Origin: Campylobacter ornithocola
Lineage (GTDB): Bacteria; Campylobacterota; Campylobacteria; Campylobacterales; Campylobacteraceae
Assembly (NCBI RefSeq): GCF_013201605.1
Contig: NZ_CP053848.1
Span: 744,001-808,000, forward strand
Reading direction: 5' to 3'
Length of the DNA: 64,000 nt
The first letter of the stretch is position 1. Each line of letters starts with the position of its first letter. The notes under the pieces are model-generated. The model did no database searches. It saw only the letters and a program-made list of their open reading frames with translations, and was not told the DNA's origin. Positions 37,995 to 46,572 of this stretch are shown here, piece by piece. The position numbers and the translations under genes were made by a program.

Positions 37995-38936
37995 ATGAAT
38001 ATTTCTAATTTTATTGAGCTTATTAATGCTCAAGTTTTAAATTATGGAGCAACTTCTAGTGTTTATGATTTTGGTATTGATTTAAATAAAATCAAACAAG
38101 CTAGTGTTTTTTTTGCCAAAAATCAAGAGCAAGCTAACTATGCAGTGAAACTTGGTGTTTATGTTATAGTAAGCGAGGAAAAATTAAAACTTGAAGATAA
38201 GGAAGTGTTTTATCTTCAAGTTGATAACCTCGAGGAAGCTATTTTTAGGCTTTTTAGATTTTTTTGTGAAGAAAAATCTTATGAGTTTTTATATTGTAAT
38301 AACATAGAGTTAAAATTTGCAAAGGCTTTTAATTTTAAAATTTTAAATTCTAATATTTTGTTAGATTTTGATCTTTTAAAAAATTCCAAAGAAAAGACTT
38401 TCTTTTGTTCTAGTGATGAGAATTTTATTTTAAAGTTGAAATCAAATTTTCACACCTTAAAGTCATGTGAATATGAAATTTTAGGTTATAAATCTTTATT
38501 TCAAACGAGCGTACTTTGTAAAAATTTATATTTTAAAGAATTAAAATTTGCATTCTTTTATGTTGATATTTTCACTAGTTTTATTGATTTTATCGAAGAA
38601 CAAAAATTACCTTTTAGTTTTAACGATAAAAAATTAGAGCTTTTTAAAGCTTATTTTTTAAATTCTAAAAATGAAATTTGTGTTTTTGGTGGGAGTTCTA
38701 GGGTGATTTTACTTGTAGAAAATGAAGAAGATTTTGACTTTATAGTACAAAAACTTCAAAATACTAAAGACTTTAAGATTGCATTAAGAAATTCTTTGTT
38801 TTGCGATTTTTCTTACTCACATTTAAAAGAATTAAAAAAATTTACTGATTTCAAATATTGCCTTATTAAAGAAAATCAAGAAGATTTTGTAAGTTATTTT
38901 TTTCCTAAAAAAATCGAAAATAGTTTATTTGATTAA
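37995..38936 (+). CDS. Uncharacterised protein with Mur-ligase-like N-terminal region (Cj0837c type)
   Basis: 313 residues, soluble, Phe/Lys-rich. The first 90 residues resemble the substrate-recognition domain of MurE/MurF (IKQASVFFAKN ... AVKLGVYVIVSEE ... VFYLQVDNLEEAIFRLFRFF). The ATP-binding P-loop of a real Mur ligase (GTNGKT type) is absent. A short Gly-rich segment VFGGSS lies near residue 235. It starts on the base after the metG stop. It may be a non-catalytic relative of MurF; this is a weak inference. Confidence 0.55.
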   Translation: MNISNFIELINAQVLNYGATSSVYDFGIDLNKIKQASVFFAKNQEQANYAVKLGVYVIVSEEKLKLEDKEVFYLQVDNLEEAIFRLFRFFCEEKSYEFLYCNNIELKFAKAFNFKILNSNILLDFDLLKNSKEKTFFCSSDENFILKLKSNFHTLKSCEYEILGYKSLFQTSVLCKNLYFKELKFAFFYVDIFTSFIDFIEEQKLPFSFNDKKLELFKAYFLNSKNEICVFGGSSRVILLVENEEDFDFIVQKLQNTKDFKIALRNSLFCDFSYSHLKELKKFTDFKYCLIKENQEDFVSYFFPKKIENSLFD

Positions 38937-39010
38937 AAATATCCAAAAATAATTTTTATTAATAATAAAAAGCTATATTTATACCTTCAATTTTTATTTA
39001 AAGGGTATAT

Positions 39011-39754
39011 ATGAAAAAAATTTTATTTTTAAGTTTATTTACAGCAGTAGCATTAAATGCTGAAATTTTAGTTTATGGTCCAGGTGGTCCTGCTCCTGTT
39101 TTAAAAGAACTTGCAAAACAATTTGAAGAAAAACATGGAGAAAAAGTTATTGTTAATGCAGGACCAACACCTAAATGGATTAAACAGGCAAAAATAGATG
39201 CTGATATTATTTATTCAGGTAATACTTCTATGATGGATGGGTTTATCAAAGCTATGCCAAAACATATTAAAATTGATGATGTTCAAGTTTTAAATGCTAG
39301 AGGTTCTGGTGTGATAGTTAGAGCTAATAATCCTAAAAAGATTAAAAAATTTGAAGATCTTTTAAAAGATGGTGTTAATGTTATGGTCGTTGATGGAGCA
39401 GGGCAGGTTGGTTTATATGAAGATATGGCCTTAAAAACAGGAAAAGTTGAAAATCTAGAAAAATTAAGAAAAAATATCAAAGTGTATGCAAAAAATTCAA
39501 AAGCAGCGGTTGATGAATGGAAGAATAATACAAATATTGATGCTTTAATTATTTGGACGCACTGGATCAAAGCAGTTGGCGAGAAAGAAAATAAATTTAT
39601 CAAAGCAGATAAGAGCTCAATTATTTATAGAGCAGCTGAAATAGTACCAACTCAAAAAGGAATAAAAAATCCAAAAGTAGCTGAATTTATTAAATTTATA
39701 CAAAGCAAAGAAGTACAAAAAGTTTGGGAAAAAGAAGGTTGGCTAGCTAAGTAA
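39011..39754 (+). CDS. Periplasmic substrate-binding protein, AcfC-like
   Basis: 247 residues with a signal peptide (cleavage at LNA/EI, residue 17). The fold is that of ModA/sulfate-type binding proteins; LVYGPGGPAPVLKELAKQFEE and ADIIYSGNTSMMDGF resemble accessory colonisation factor AcfC of Vibrio and its Campylobacter homologues. No ABC permease or ATPase is adjacent, so its transporter partner, if any, is elsewhere. Ligand unknown, probably an oxyanion or small anion. A strong terminator follows. Confidence 0.72.
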   Translation: MKKILFLSLFTAVALNAEILVYGPGGPAPVLKELAKQFEEKHGEKVIVNAGPTPKWIKQAKIDADIIYSGNTSMMDGFIKAMPKHIKIDDVQVLNARGSGVIVRANNPKKIKKFEDLLKDGVNVMVVDGAGQVGLYEDMALKTGKVENLEKLRKNIKVYAKNSKAAVDEWKNNTNIDALIIWTHWIKAVGEKENKFIKADKSSIIYRAAEIVPTQKGIKNPKVAEFIKFIQSKEVQKVWEKEGWLAK

Positions 39755-39757
39755 AAC

Positions 39758-39792
39758 AAAAAAGCATTTTATTTTTATAAAATGCTTTTTTT
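39758..39792. terminator. Bidirectional terminator between the acfC-like gene and yceI
   Basis: A 15-bp stem (AAAAAAGCATTTTAT with its exact reverse complement) and a TTTT loop, with T-runs on both strands, between convergent genes. Confidence 0.92.
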
Positions 39793-39799
39793 ATAAATA

Positions 39800-40372
39800 T
39801 TATTTTTCATTAATTTCTGCTTCTATATTGATTTGTACTTCATTGCTAAGTGTTAGACTAGAAGTATCGGGAGCAAATTTAAAATCACTTCTTTTGATTT
39901 GACCTTGTAAAGTAAATCCTGCCTTTTCTTTACCGCTATCTGTTTTGATAACTCCGCCAATTTCGGTATCTAAAACAATATCTTTGCTTACACCAGCAAT
40001 ATTTAATGAACCATACATTTTACCTTTTTCATTAGAAATTTTTTCATATTTACTCATGGTAAAAGTAATGTTTGGATAAGTTTTTGCTTTGAAAAAATCA
40101 TCTTGTTGCAAGTGTGCATCTCTAGCTTTATTTTCAGTATTTATAGAGGCAATTTTTATATTTGCTTGAAGCTTGTTAAATTCAAATTTAGTACTATCAA
40201 AATCAATTACTGCATCATAGTCTTTAAAATTTCCATTTACATTGCTAATTTGTAAATGCTTAATTTTAAAACCAACATTTGTGTGAGCTTTGTCTAAGCT
40301 AAATTCTTTACTTAAAGCATTGCATGCTAAAATAGAAGTAACTAACAAAGAGCCAAGTAATATTTTTTTCAT
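39800..40372 (-). CDS. YceI family periplasmic protein
   Basis: 190 residues with a signal peptide (cleavage near residue 20, CNALS/KEF). The lipocalin-like YceI fold is shown by FSLDKAHTNVGFKIKHL at the start, DAHLQQDDFFKAKTYPNITF in the middle and GFTLQGQIKRSDFKFAP near the end. Such proteins bind isoprenoid-like ligands. GGAGAAAAAAC precedes the ATG and a TATAAT lies about 45 nt upstream. No DccR-like repeat is present here. Confidence 0.88.
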   Translation of the reverse strand: MKKILLGSLLVTSILACNALSKEFSLDKAHTNVGFKIKHLQISNVNGNFKDYDAVIDFDSTKFEFNKLQANIKIASINTENKARDAHLQQDDFFKAKTYPNITFTMSKYEKISNEKGKMYGSLNIAGVSKDIVLDTEIGGVIKTDSGKEKAGFTLQGQIKRSDFKFAPDTSSLTLSNEVQINIEAEINEK

Positions 40373-40441
40373 GTTTTTTCTCCTTTAATATTTAAAGATT
40401 ATACTATATAAACAAATAAAAAATATTAATGAATATATTTT

Positions 40442-41107
40442 TTAGATATATTCTATAAAATCATTAATATTAGCTTCTTTAAAACCTTTAAGTCTTAATA
40501 AACAGCTATCGCATTTACCACAAGCCTTATCCTCTCTTTCATAACAAGACCAAGTGTGTTCTAAAGCTACTTTTTCTTTTAAAGATAGATTAACTATTTG
40601 TCCTTTACTTAGATGAATTAATGGGGTTTTAATTTTTACATTGTAAGTTTTTGTAGTACCTTCGTTAATAAATTCACTTGCTTTTTGTATAAATTTTTCA
40701 CTACAATCAGGATAGCCACTGCTATCTTCTTGTACTACTCCTATAAAAATACTTTCACATTTTTCTTTTTCAGCTATAGCTCCTGCAATAGAGAGAAAAA
40801 TACCATTTCTGAAAGGAACATAGGTGTTTGGTATTTCTTTTTCGTGGAGTTTTTCCTTTGGAATTTCTAAATTTAAATCTGTTAAAGAGTTGCCACCAAT
40901 ATTAGCTATAAAAGAAACATCTAAAATATATTTTGTTTTTATGCTGAGTTTTTCACAAATTTTATTAAAACATTCTCTTTCTTTAAGCATAGTACGTTGA
41001 TTGTAATCAAAATGCAAAGCAATGATTTCATATCCTTCTTTTTTAGCCAAATATGCACATAAAGTACTATCCATACCACCGCTTATAATACAAAGAGCTT
41101 TTTTCAT
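40442..41107 (-). CDS. queC: 7-cyano-7-deazaguanine synthase
   Basis: 221 residues. P-loop ATP pyrophosphatase motif SGGMDST near residue 9; C-terminal zinc site CYERED-CGKCDSC. Converts carboxy-deazaguanine to preQ0 for queuosine. Monocistronic, divergent from ybeY with a shared promoter region. Confidence 0.95.
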   Translation of the reverse strand: MKKALCIISGGMDSTLCAYLAKKEGYEIIALHFDYNQRTMLKERECFNKICEKLSIKTKYILDVSFIANIGGNSLTDLNLEIPKEKLHEKEIPNTYVPFRNGIFLSIAGAIAEKEKCESIFIGVVQEDSSGYPDCSEKFIQKASEFINEGTTKTYNVKIKTPLIHLSKGQIVNLSLKEKVALEHTWSCYEREDKACGKCDSCLLRLKGFKEANINDFIEYI

Positions 41108-41125
41108 ATTTTTCCTTAATTTTGA

Positions 41126-41142
41126 TATAATTTGAAATTATA
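41126..41142. promoter_or_regulatory. Face-to-face promoters of queC and ybeY
   Basis: TATAAT on the plus strand at 41126-41131 (extended TGA before it) and TATAAT on the minus strand at 41142-41137 lie 5 nt apart, so polymerase can occupy only one at a time. Distances to the ATGs are 28 and 29 nt. Confidence 0.6.
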
Positions 41143-41159
41143 AAATCAAAAGGATAATA

Positions 41160-41570
41160 ATGATTTTTTGTGAAGAAGAAATGGAAATTTCTTTTCTTGA
41201 AAAAATTGCTAAAAAGATGAGTGATAAAAATATAGAACTTGTTTTAGTGGATGAAAAAACTATGCATGAGATCAATTTTAATCAAAGAGGGATTGATAAA
41301 ACTACTGATGTTTTATCTTTTCCTTTGGTTCAAAATTGTGAAAATTTGCTTGGTAGTATTGTGATTAATTTAGATGAAGTAAGTAAAAAAGCTATAGAGT
41401 ATAAACATAGCAATGAAGAGGAAATATCATTGCTTTTTATACACGCTATGCTTCATTTACAAGGTTATGATCATGAGATAGACCAAGGACAAATGAGACA
41501 AAAAGAACAAGAATGGATTGAGTATTTTAAACTACCAAAAAGTTTAATTGTAAGAGTACAAGGAGAATAA
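41160..41570 (+). CDS. ybeY: Endoribonuclease YbeY
   Basis: 136 residues. Metal-binding motif HAMLHLQGYDHEID gives the H-x3-H-x5-H signature near residue 100; DKTTDVLSFP and GSIVIN are also typical. Role in 16S rRNA 3' maturation and ribosome quality control. AAAGGATAAT precedes the ATG. The next gene starts on the base after its stop. Confidence 0.94.
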   Translation: MIFCEEEMEISFLEKIAKKMSDKNIELVLVDEKTMHEINFNQRGIDKTTDVLSFPLVQNCENLLGSIVINLDEVSKKAIEYKHSNEEEISLLFIHAMLHLQGYDHEIDQGQMRQKEQEWIEYFKLPKSLIVRVQGE

Positions 41571-42539
41571 ATGTTTAAAAGAATTGCTTTTAGCTTAAGT
41601 TTGTGTATAAGTTTATATGCTTATAGTGAAAATACATTTACATTAAATGTTTTAACTGGAAAAGAATTTGATATTTATTTATATAGCTCAACAAAGAGTA
41701 ATACTAGTTACGGGTTTGTCCAAACAAAACAAAAACAATACAGCTTTTGGGGTAGTGCTAAGAATAATGAGTATTATATAGATATAGTAGATTTTGGAAC
41801 TTGTGTTTTAAGAGATACTCATAAAAAAAATTTCGAAGCCTTGTGTAAAATAGATGGTATAAAAAAAGAATTTAATTTTTTAGTGAATAAATCAAATGCA
41901 ACTATTTATCAGTTGTCGCTAAAGAAGCAAAAGCAACTAGAAAACAAAAAGAGTATTGAATTTGATTTTAGTGAAGATATATTAAAACTATCAAGTCAAA
42001 ATAAAAATTTAGAAAAAATAATTGACGATTTTAATGAAAATTTAGATAAAGATTCTTTAAAACAAAAAATAGAAAAAAACTTTGATAAATGGAATAAAGA
42101 AGATATCTCCAATAATGAATTTTTTTCTCAAGCTTATGTGTTTTATCAAGATGAGTATATTATTTCTTTAGGAAAAAATATTTATGAGTATAAAGGTGGT
42201 GCTCATGGTATGACTAACTTTTTGAGAAAAACTTATAGTATTGATGATATGAAACTTCTTAGGTTAAAAAATGAGTTAAAATTAGAAAATGAGGATTTTC
42301 AAAATATGATCAAACAAAAAATTTTAAGCTTATATAATGAAAATGAGTTGTTTGATATTAAAGAATTTAAAATAAGTGAAATTTTTGAAGTAAGAAAAAA
42401 CGGTTTAAGTTTGATATGGGAGCCTTATGATATAGCTCCTTATTCTACTGGAGTAATTGAAATTTTTATAAGTTTTGATGAGTTAAAACCTTTTTGGAAA
42501 AATAATTCAAAATTAGCTTATTTGAGTAAAGTCAAATAA
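41571..42539 (+). CDS. Exported DUF3298-type protein
   Basis: 322 residues with a signal peptide (cleavage near residue 18, LYA/YS). The C-terminal half matches the DUF3298/RsiV-like domain: YKGGAHGMTNFLRKTYSIDDMKLLRL and YDIAPYSTGVIEIFISFDEL. The N-terminal half has a Cys pair (FGTCVLRD ... ALCKID). No membrane anchor beyond the signal peptide. Function unknown. It converges on PepSY paralogue B with a 2-nt gap. Confidence 0.72.
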   Translation: MFKRIAFSLSLCISLYAYSENTFTLNVLTGKEFDIYLYSSTKSNTSYGFVQTKQKQYSFWGSAKNNEYYIDIVDFGTCVLRDTHKKNFEALCKIDGIKKEFNFLVNKSNATIYQLSLKKQKQLENKKSIEFDFSEDILKLSSQNKNLEKIIDDFNENLDKDSLKQKIEKNFDKWNKEDISNNEFFSQAYVFYQDEYIISLGKNIYEYKGGAHGMTNFLRKTYSIDDMKLLRLKNELKLENEDFQNMIKQKILSLYNENELFDIKEFKISEIFEVRKNGLSLIWEPYDIAPYSTGVIEIFISFDELKPFWKNNSKLAYLSKVK

Positions 42540-42541
42540 GT

Positions 42542-42952
42542 CTAATCATCAAATTTTTGCCTTAAAATAATTCCGTTATTATCAATATAAAGTTTCATTT
42601 GATTGTTGAGTTTGATTTTATAATAAGAAATTTTTCTTTCTATTTCTATGATTGCTGTATTAGGATAGGTATTTTTAATGGTATTTTGTATTGCTAGTGG
42701 TAAAATAGCATAATTTAGTGATCTAAAATTTTCAGCCTCTTTAAATTCCCCATTAAGTGAAAACTCAATTTCACTTCCATCACTTAAATAAATTTCATAA
42801 GAGTAGCCATCTTGCTCCACCAAGCCTATTTCTGCATTAAAATAGTTTTTGATAAATTGTTTGATATTTGCTGGTAAAGAATCAGGAGCTATAACTATGC
42901 CAGCATTAAGAGTGTTTAGAGTGATTAAAAAAGCTAAAGTTAGTTTTTTCAT
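42542..42952 (-). CDS. Exported PepSY-like (DUF2874) protein, paralogue B
   Basis: 136 residues with a signal peptide (cleavage near residue 17, LNA/GI). Two PepSY-like repeats and the terminal QKFDD match the gene at 30319-30741; shared stretches include LPA/VN-K-FI, YL-DG-E-EF and KLNN-M. They are dispersed paralogues about 12 kb apart, with the same DccR-like promoter. Function unknown. Confidence 0.74.
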   Translation of the reverse strand: MKKLTLAFLITLNTLNAGIVIAPDSLPANIKQFIKNYFNAEIGLVEQDGYSYEIYLSDGSEIEFSLNGEFKEAENFRSLNYAILPLAIQNTIKNTYPNTAIIEIERKISYYKIKLNNQMKLYIDNNGIILRQKFDD

Positions 42953-42996
42953 TTTTAACCTTATTTTGTTTTTTGACGATATTGTATCTTATTAGT

Positions 42997-43012
42997 GTGA
43001 ATTTTGTGTGTA
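42997..43012 (-). promoter_or_regulatory. DccR-like direct repeat at PepSY paralogue B
   Basis: On the minus strand: TACAC-ACAAAA-TTCAC, one mismatch from TTCAC-N6-TTCAC, with the same 6-nt spacer sequence as paralogue A and again exactly 10 nt before a -10 (TACAAT). Confidence 0.65.
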
Positions 43013-43035
43013 AGCTAGAATTTAAATAGCTTTTT

Positions 43036-43043
43036 GTTATAAT
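43036..43043 (+). promoter_or_regulatory. Extended -10 immediately upstream of the rhomboid gene
   Basis: TGTTATAAT-type box (TATAAT at 43038-43043) ends only 8 nt before the ATG at 43052, with no ribosome-binding site between. Transcription should start at or within about 2 nt of the start codon, giving a leaderless mRNA. Confidence 0.55.
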
Positions 43044-43051
43044 TATTAAAA

Positions 43052-43597
43052 ATGCAAAGTAGGGCAATGATAGCTTCTTTTTTAATCGCTTTAAATATTG
43101 TTATATTTGTTTTTGTGAATTATCTTTATTTTGGTTCTTCAAATTTAGATGTTATTTTAGGTTTAAATTTATTTCTCTTTCAAGGGTTTTATTGGCAAAT
43201 TTTAAGCTCAATGTTTATGCATGGAAATTGGGCACATTTGATTTTAAATATGATAGTACTTTTTCAATTTGGCTCTATGCTTGAAAAATATTTAAAAAGT
43301 TTTAAATTTGCATTGCTTTATTTAATTGGCGGAATTCTTTGTTCTTTACTTAGTGCTTTTTATGTGTATTTAAGTTTTGATGGTAGTTTTGTAAATGTAG
43401 TGGGTGCAAGTGGTGCTATATGTGTTTTAATGGGATATTATGCATATTTAGATAAAACCGCCACCAAAGGGCTTATCGTAGCTATATTGTTAATGAGTTT
43501 TGTGCCTATTTTTATGGGTGTAAATGTAGCTTGGTATGCACATATTTTTGGCTTTTTATGTGGATATGTTTTAGGTAAATTTAAGGTTATAAGATGA
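43052..43597 (+). CDS. Rhomboid family intramembrane serine protease
   Basis: 181 residues, six hydrophobic segments. Catalytic Ser120 in VVGASGAI (GxSG) and catalytic His164 in AWYAHIFGF; HGNWAHLILNM near 58-68 is the conserved H-x3-H-x3-N region. It cleaves transmembrane substrates in the inner membrane. ATG 43052 may be leaderless; an alternative is Met6 at 43067, with AGTAGGG just upstream. It overlaps the SixA-like gene by 4 nt. Confidence 0.9.
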   Translation: MQSRAMIASFLIALNIVIFVFVNYLYFGSSNLDVILGLNLFLFQGFYWQILSSMFMHGNWAHLILNMIVLFQFGSMLEKYLKSFKFALLYLIGGILCSLLSAFYVYLSFDGSFVNVVGASGAICVLMGYYAYLDKTATKGLIVAILLMSFVPIFMGVNVAWYAHIFGFLCGYVLGKFKVIR

Positions 43598-44085
43598 AAT
43601 ATATCTATTTTATCCGTCATGCTAAGGCTCAAAAAGAAAATTACGATCAAGACTTACAACGAGAGCTTAGTTCTAGTGGAAAAGATGATCTAAAAACTAT
43701 GATTTATAGGATTAAAGATTTAGATTTTACAGCTCAAAGTATTATTTCAAGTCCTGCTAGGCGTTGTATAAAAACAGCACAAAAACTCTGCAAAAGTTTT
43801 TCTTTAAAAGAAAAAGATATTAAGATAGAAAAAAGCTTTTATGATGGTAATTTAAAGGAAGTGTTAAATTTTATAAAAGAATTAAAAGAGAGTAGGGTAG
43901 TGTTAATTATGCATAATCCTTTATTGCAAGAACTTTGTGAATATTTAACTCATATAGATTTAGAAAGCTTTCCAACTTCTGCTATTTTATGTATGCAATT
44001 TGATATAAAAGAATTTAAAGATATAAAAGAACACAGCGGGGAAGTTGTGTTTTTTGATTATCCTAAAAGTCAAGAAAATAGCTAA
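43594..44085 (+). CDS. SixA-like histidine phosphatase
   Basis: 163 residues. The histidine phosphatase motif is at the N-terminus (FIRHAKAQ), with ISSPARRCIKTA and a second catalytic His in LIMHNPLL. The small single-domain form resembles SixA, which removes phosphate from phosphohistidine. It is the second gene of the rhomboid operon (ATGA overlap). The substrate is not known here. Confidence 0.85.
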   Translation: MKYIYFIRHAKAQKENYDQDLQRELSSSGKDDLKTMIYRIKDLDFTAQSIISSPARRCIKTAQKLCKSFSLKEKDIKIEKSFYDGNLKEVLNFIKELKESRVVLIMHNPLLQELCEYLTHIDLESFPTSAILCMQFDIKEFKDIKEHSGEVVFFDYPKSQENS

Positions 44086-44503
44086 TCTACATTTTTAACT
44101 TCAATTTTATTTAAGTAAAAATATAAACTAAAATTTAGTTGAAATAAAAAATATACATCTTTGGTCTTTCATAGCTACATAAAATAACTTATAATATTTT
44201 TCAAAAAATTATACTTATTTTTTTATGGATAAGTTATTTTAATTCAAAAGTTAAAATGTTATAAAATACTATATTATAATGATTTTAAAAGATATTTTAC
44301 TTATGAAAGTACAGATAAATATAAAAGTTTGAAAATTATAGTTTTCAATACAAAATATATATAATTTCAAGATTTTACTATTTATCATATAATTATACAT
44401 ATATATTAAGTTTATATTAAAATATTTTTATAGACTAAAAAGGTTAAAATTATAAATGAAAGAAAATTAACATAAAAGTTTAGATTATAAAGAGTTTTTA
44501 GGT
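44086..44503 (+). other. Gene-free AT-rich region of about 420 bp
   Basis: No ORF of convincing length on either strand and no sequence I recognise. It holds a 12-bp perfect inverted repeat (AAAATAACTTAT at 44181-44192 and its complement at 44229-44240, 36 nt apart), a TATAAT at 44275-44280, and a compact dyad TTGAAAA-TTATAG-TTTTCAA at 44329-44348. It could hold an untranslated RNA or a DNA site; nothing decides between these. Confidence 0.6.
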
Positions 44504-44704
44504 TTATTTGGATTTTTGGATTAATCTTGAAAGTTGTCTTGCTAAAAGTTTAGCACTATTTTCATCTTTGCTAAGTTTTTTCATATTTTCTCTAAATTCA
44601 TAAAGTCTTTTTTCTTGTGAAAAGTCATTATTTAAAGTATTATTTTGTTTTGAGGTATTGCTTTGATTTACTTGCTTTTGTATAGTTTTTTTCTTGAAAA
44701 ACAT
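44504..44704 (-). CDS. Small basic hypothetical protein
   Basis: 66 residues, Lys/Asn/Gln-rich, no signal peptide or membrane helix. The C-terminal half (RLYEFRENMKKLSKDENSAKL) is strongly helical. AAGGTGAT precedes the ATG and TATAAT lies about 30 nt further upstream on the minus strand, so expression is plausible. I do not recognise it. Confidence 0.6.
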   Translation of the reverse strand: MFFKKKTIQKQVNQSNTSKQNNTLNNDFSQEKRLYEFRENMKKLSKDENSAKLLARQLSRLIQKSK

Positions 44705-44798
44705 ATTATCACCTTATTTTGTTTTTATAATTATAGCTTGATATTTTTTAAGTAAGATTTTTTTATAATTTTTATATTAAATTTAAAAGGAAAAAAGT

Positions 44799-45482
44799 TT
44801 GAAAACTATAGGTTTAATAGGTGGAATGAGTTATGAAAGCACGCTTAGTTATTATGAAATAATCAATAAATTAACCAATGAAAAATTAGGAAAATTACAC
44901 AGTGCTAAGATAGTTTTAACTAGCGTTGATTTTGAAGAGATAGAAGAGTGTCAACGCAAAAATAATTGGCAAAAAGCGAGTGAAATTTTAACTCAACATG
45001 CCCTACTTTTGCAAAAAAGCGGAGTTGATTTTATATTAATTTGTACCAATACTATGCATAAATGCTATGAAAGCGTACAAAAAAATATTCAAATTCCTAT
45101 TTTGCACATAGCCAAGGCTATGCTTTTAGAGCTTCAAGAACAAAGCATTGATAAAGTATTGTTGCTAGGGACAAAATATACTATGTTAGAAGATTTTTAT
45201 AAGCAACTTTTAACGACTTCAAATATTGAAGTTTTTATCCCTAGAAATGATGATATTTTAAAGCTTAATGATATTATTTTTAATGAGCTTTGTAAAGGTA
45301 TTATAAAAGAAGAATCAAAAAGATATTTAAATGGTTTAATTACTCAATTTCCACAAGCTCAAGGGGTGATTTTGGGCTGTACTGAACTTGGTTTGATTAT
45401 AAATGAGAGCTCTAAAAAGCTATTTGATAGTGCTTATATTCATGCGAAAATGGCTACTTTAAAAGCTTTGGAGAATGTGTGA
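44799..45482 (+). CDS. Aspartate/glutamate racemase family protein
   Basis: 227 residues from a TTG with AAAAGGAAAA upstream. The paired catalytic cysteines are in ICTNTMHK (about residue 83) and LGCTELGL (about residue 198), and the start IGLIGGMSYESTLSYYE is typical of RacD-type aspartate racemases. PLP-independent; could make D-Asp or D-Glu. Its end overlaps xerH by 4 nt. Substrate choice is not readable from the sequence. Confidence 0.85.
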   Translation: MKTIGLIGGMSYESTLSYYEIINKLTNEKLGKLHSAKIVLTSVDFEEIEECQRKNNWQKASEILTQHALLLQKSGVDFILICTNTMHKCYESVQKNIQIPILHIAKAMLLELQEQSIDKVLLLGTKYTMLEDFYKQLLTTSNIEVFIPRNDDILKLNDIIFNELCKGIIKEESKRYLNGLITQFPQAQGVILGCTELGLIINESSKKLFDSAYIHAKMATLKALENV

Positions 45483-46549
45483 TGAAATATCCGCTAGATT
45501 GTGAAGAAAATTTTGAAAAATCATTTTTATTTTGGCTTTGTAGATATGTGAAATTTAAGCTTAATTCTTTATCAAATAAAGAATTAAAAGATCCACGGGC
45601 TTTAGCTATGGTAAATTTAGCCTTAAGCAAAGGTGTTAAAAATATACAAGAGCTTGATGCTTATGTAAAAAAAGCTAGAAATGCAGGGCTTGGTGGTGTA
45701 AATACGTATTTTAATCCTTTGAAAAAACTTTATGAGTATTTGTTGTTTTATAAACTTTATTCATTAAAGCAAATCGATGAAGAGCTTTTGGTAGAAATTT
45801 TAGCAAGCATTAGTGCTTCTTTATCTGATGCGAGTAAGAAAAATTACCGCATAGCCACAATTAATTTTTTTGCATTTTTAGATAAGCAAAATGAGGAAGA
45901 TCAAAAGGCACATATTTTTGATATTAATCTTAAAAACTGGGCAGGTATAAGTGGTTCTAAGGGAGTTAAGCTACCTGAGTATATGAGTGAAGATGAAGTG
46001 AGTAAATTTTTAGATGCTATTGATAGTACAGACTTTAAAAGCAACACTATACGCAATCGCTTAATTATTAAAATCATCATTTTTACAGGAATTCGAGTTA
46101 GTGAAGCTATTAATATAAAATTAAAAGATATTAGCGAAGAAAATGATCTTTATATTATACGCATTAGAGCTAAAGGCAATAAATACCGCGTTGTAATGAT
46201 TAAAAAAGAGCTTATAGAACATCTTTTAAAAGATGTAAAAGTAAATTATCTTTCTTGCGATGGACTTTTATTTGTTAATCGCAACGGCAAAGCCCTAACC
46301 CAAGCTTATATTTCTCGTATAGTAGAGCAAATTTTATTTAAAGCTGGGATCCGTAAGCAAAAAAATGGAGCTCATATGTTAAGACATACTTTTGCTACCC
46401 TACTTTATAAAAAGCAAAAAGATTTAGTCTTGGTTCAAGAAGCATTAGGACATGCAAGTTTAAATACTTCAAGAATTTATACTCATTTTGATAATGAAAA
46501 GCTAAAATTAGCTGCAGAAGTAGCCAAAAAACTTCATGATAGAACTTAA
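45479..46549 (+). CDS. xerH: Tyrosine recombinase XerH
   Basis: 356 residues. N-terminal SAM-like DNA-binding domain (about 40-150) and catalytic domain with Arg in FTGIRVSEA, Lys in RAKGNKYR, HMLRHTFATLL (H-x2-R), and EALGHASLNTSRIYTHF holding the last His and the nucleophilic Tyr. Epsilonproteobacteria use this single recombinase on difH to resolve chromosome dimers. ATG overlaps the racemase stop (GTGATG). Followed by a FlxA-like gene 45 nt downstream. Confidence 0.92.
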   Translation: MMKYPLDCEENFEKSFLFWLCRYVKFKLNSLSNKELKDPRALAMVNLALSKGVKNIQELDAYVKKARNAGLGGVNTYFNPLKKLYEYLLFYKLYSLKQIDEELLVEILASISASLSDASKKNYRIATINFFAFLDKQNEEDQKAHIFDINLKNWAGISGSKGVKLPEYMSEDEVSKFLDAIDSTDFKSNTIRNRLIIKIIIFTGIRVSEAINIKLKDISEENDLYIIRIRAKGNKYRVVMIKKELIEHLLKDVKVNYLSCDGLLFVNRNGKALTQAYISRIVEQILFKAGIRKQKNGAHMLRHTFATLLYKKQKDLVLVQEALGHASLNTSRIYTHFDNEKLKLAAEVAKKLHDRT

Positions 46550-46566
46550 TTTTTTATAAAAAAATC

Positions 46567-46572
46567 CGATAT
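46567..46572 (+). promoter_or_regulatory. Sigma28-like -10 (CGATAT) upstream of FlxA-like gene
   Basis: CGATAT fits the CGATWT -10 element of Campylobacter FliA promoters; the -35 side is only weakly matched. Expected transcription start is about 46579, inside the hairpin described next. Confidence 0.45.

Noticed and set aside
44308-44332. Tiny ORF in the gene-free region (about 9 codons from an ATG near 44303)
   Set aside because: Too short, with no clear ribosome site or conserved feature.
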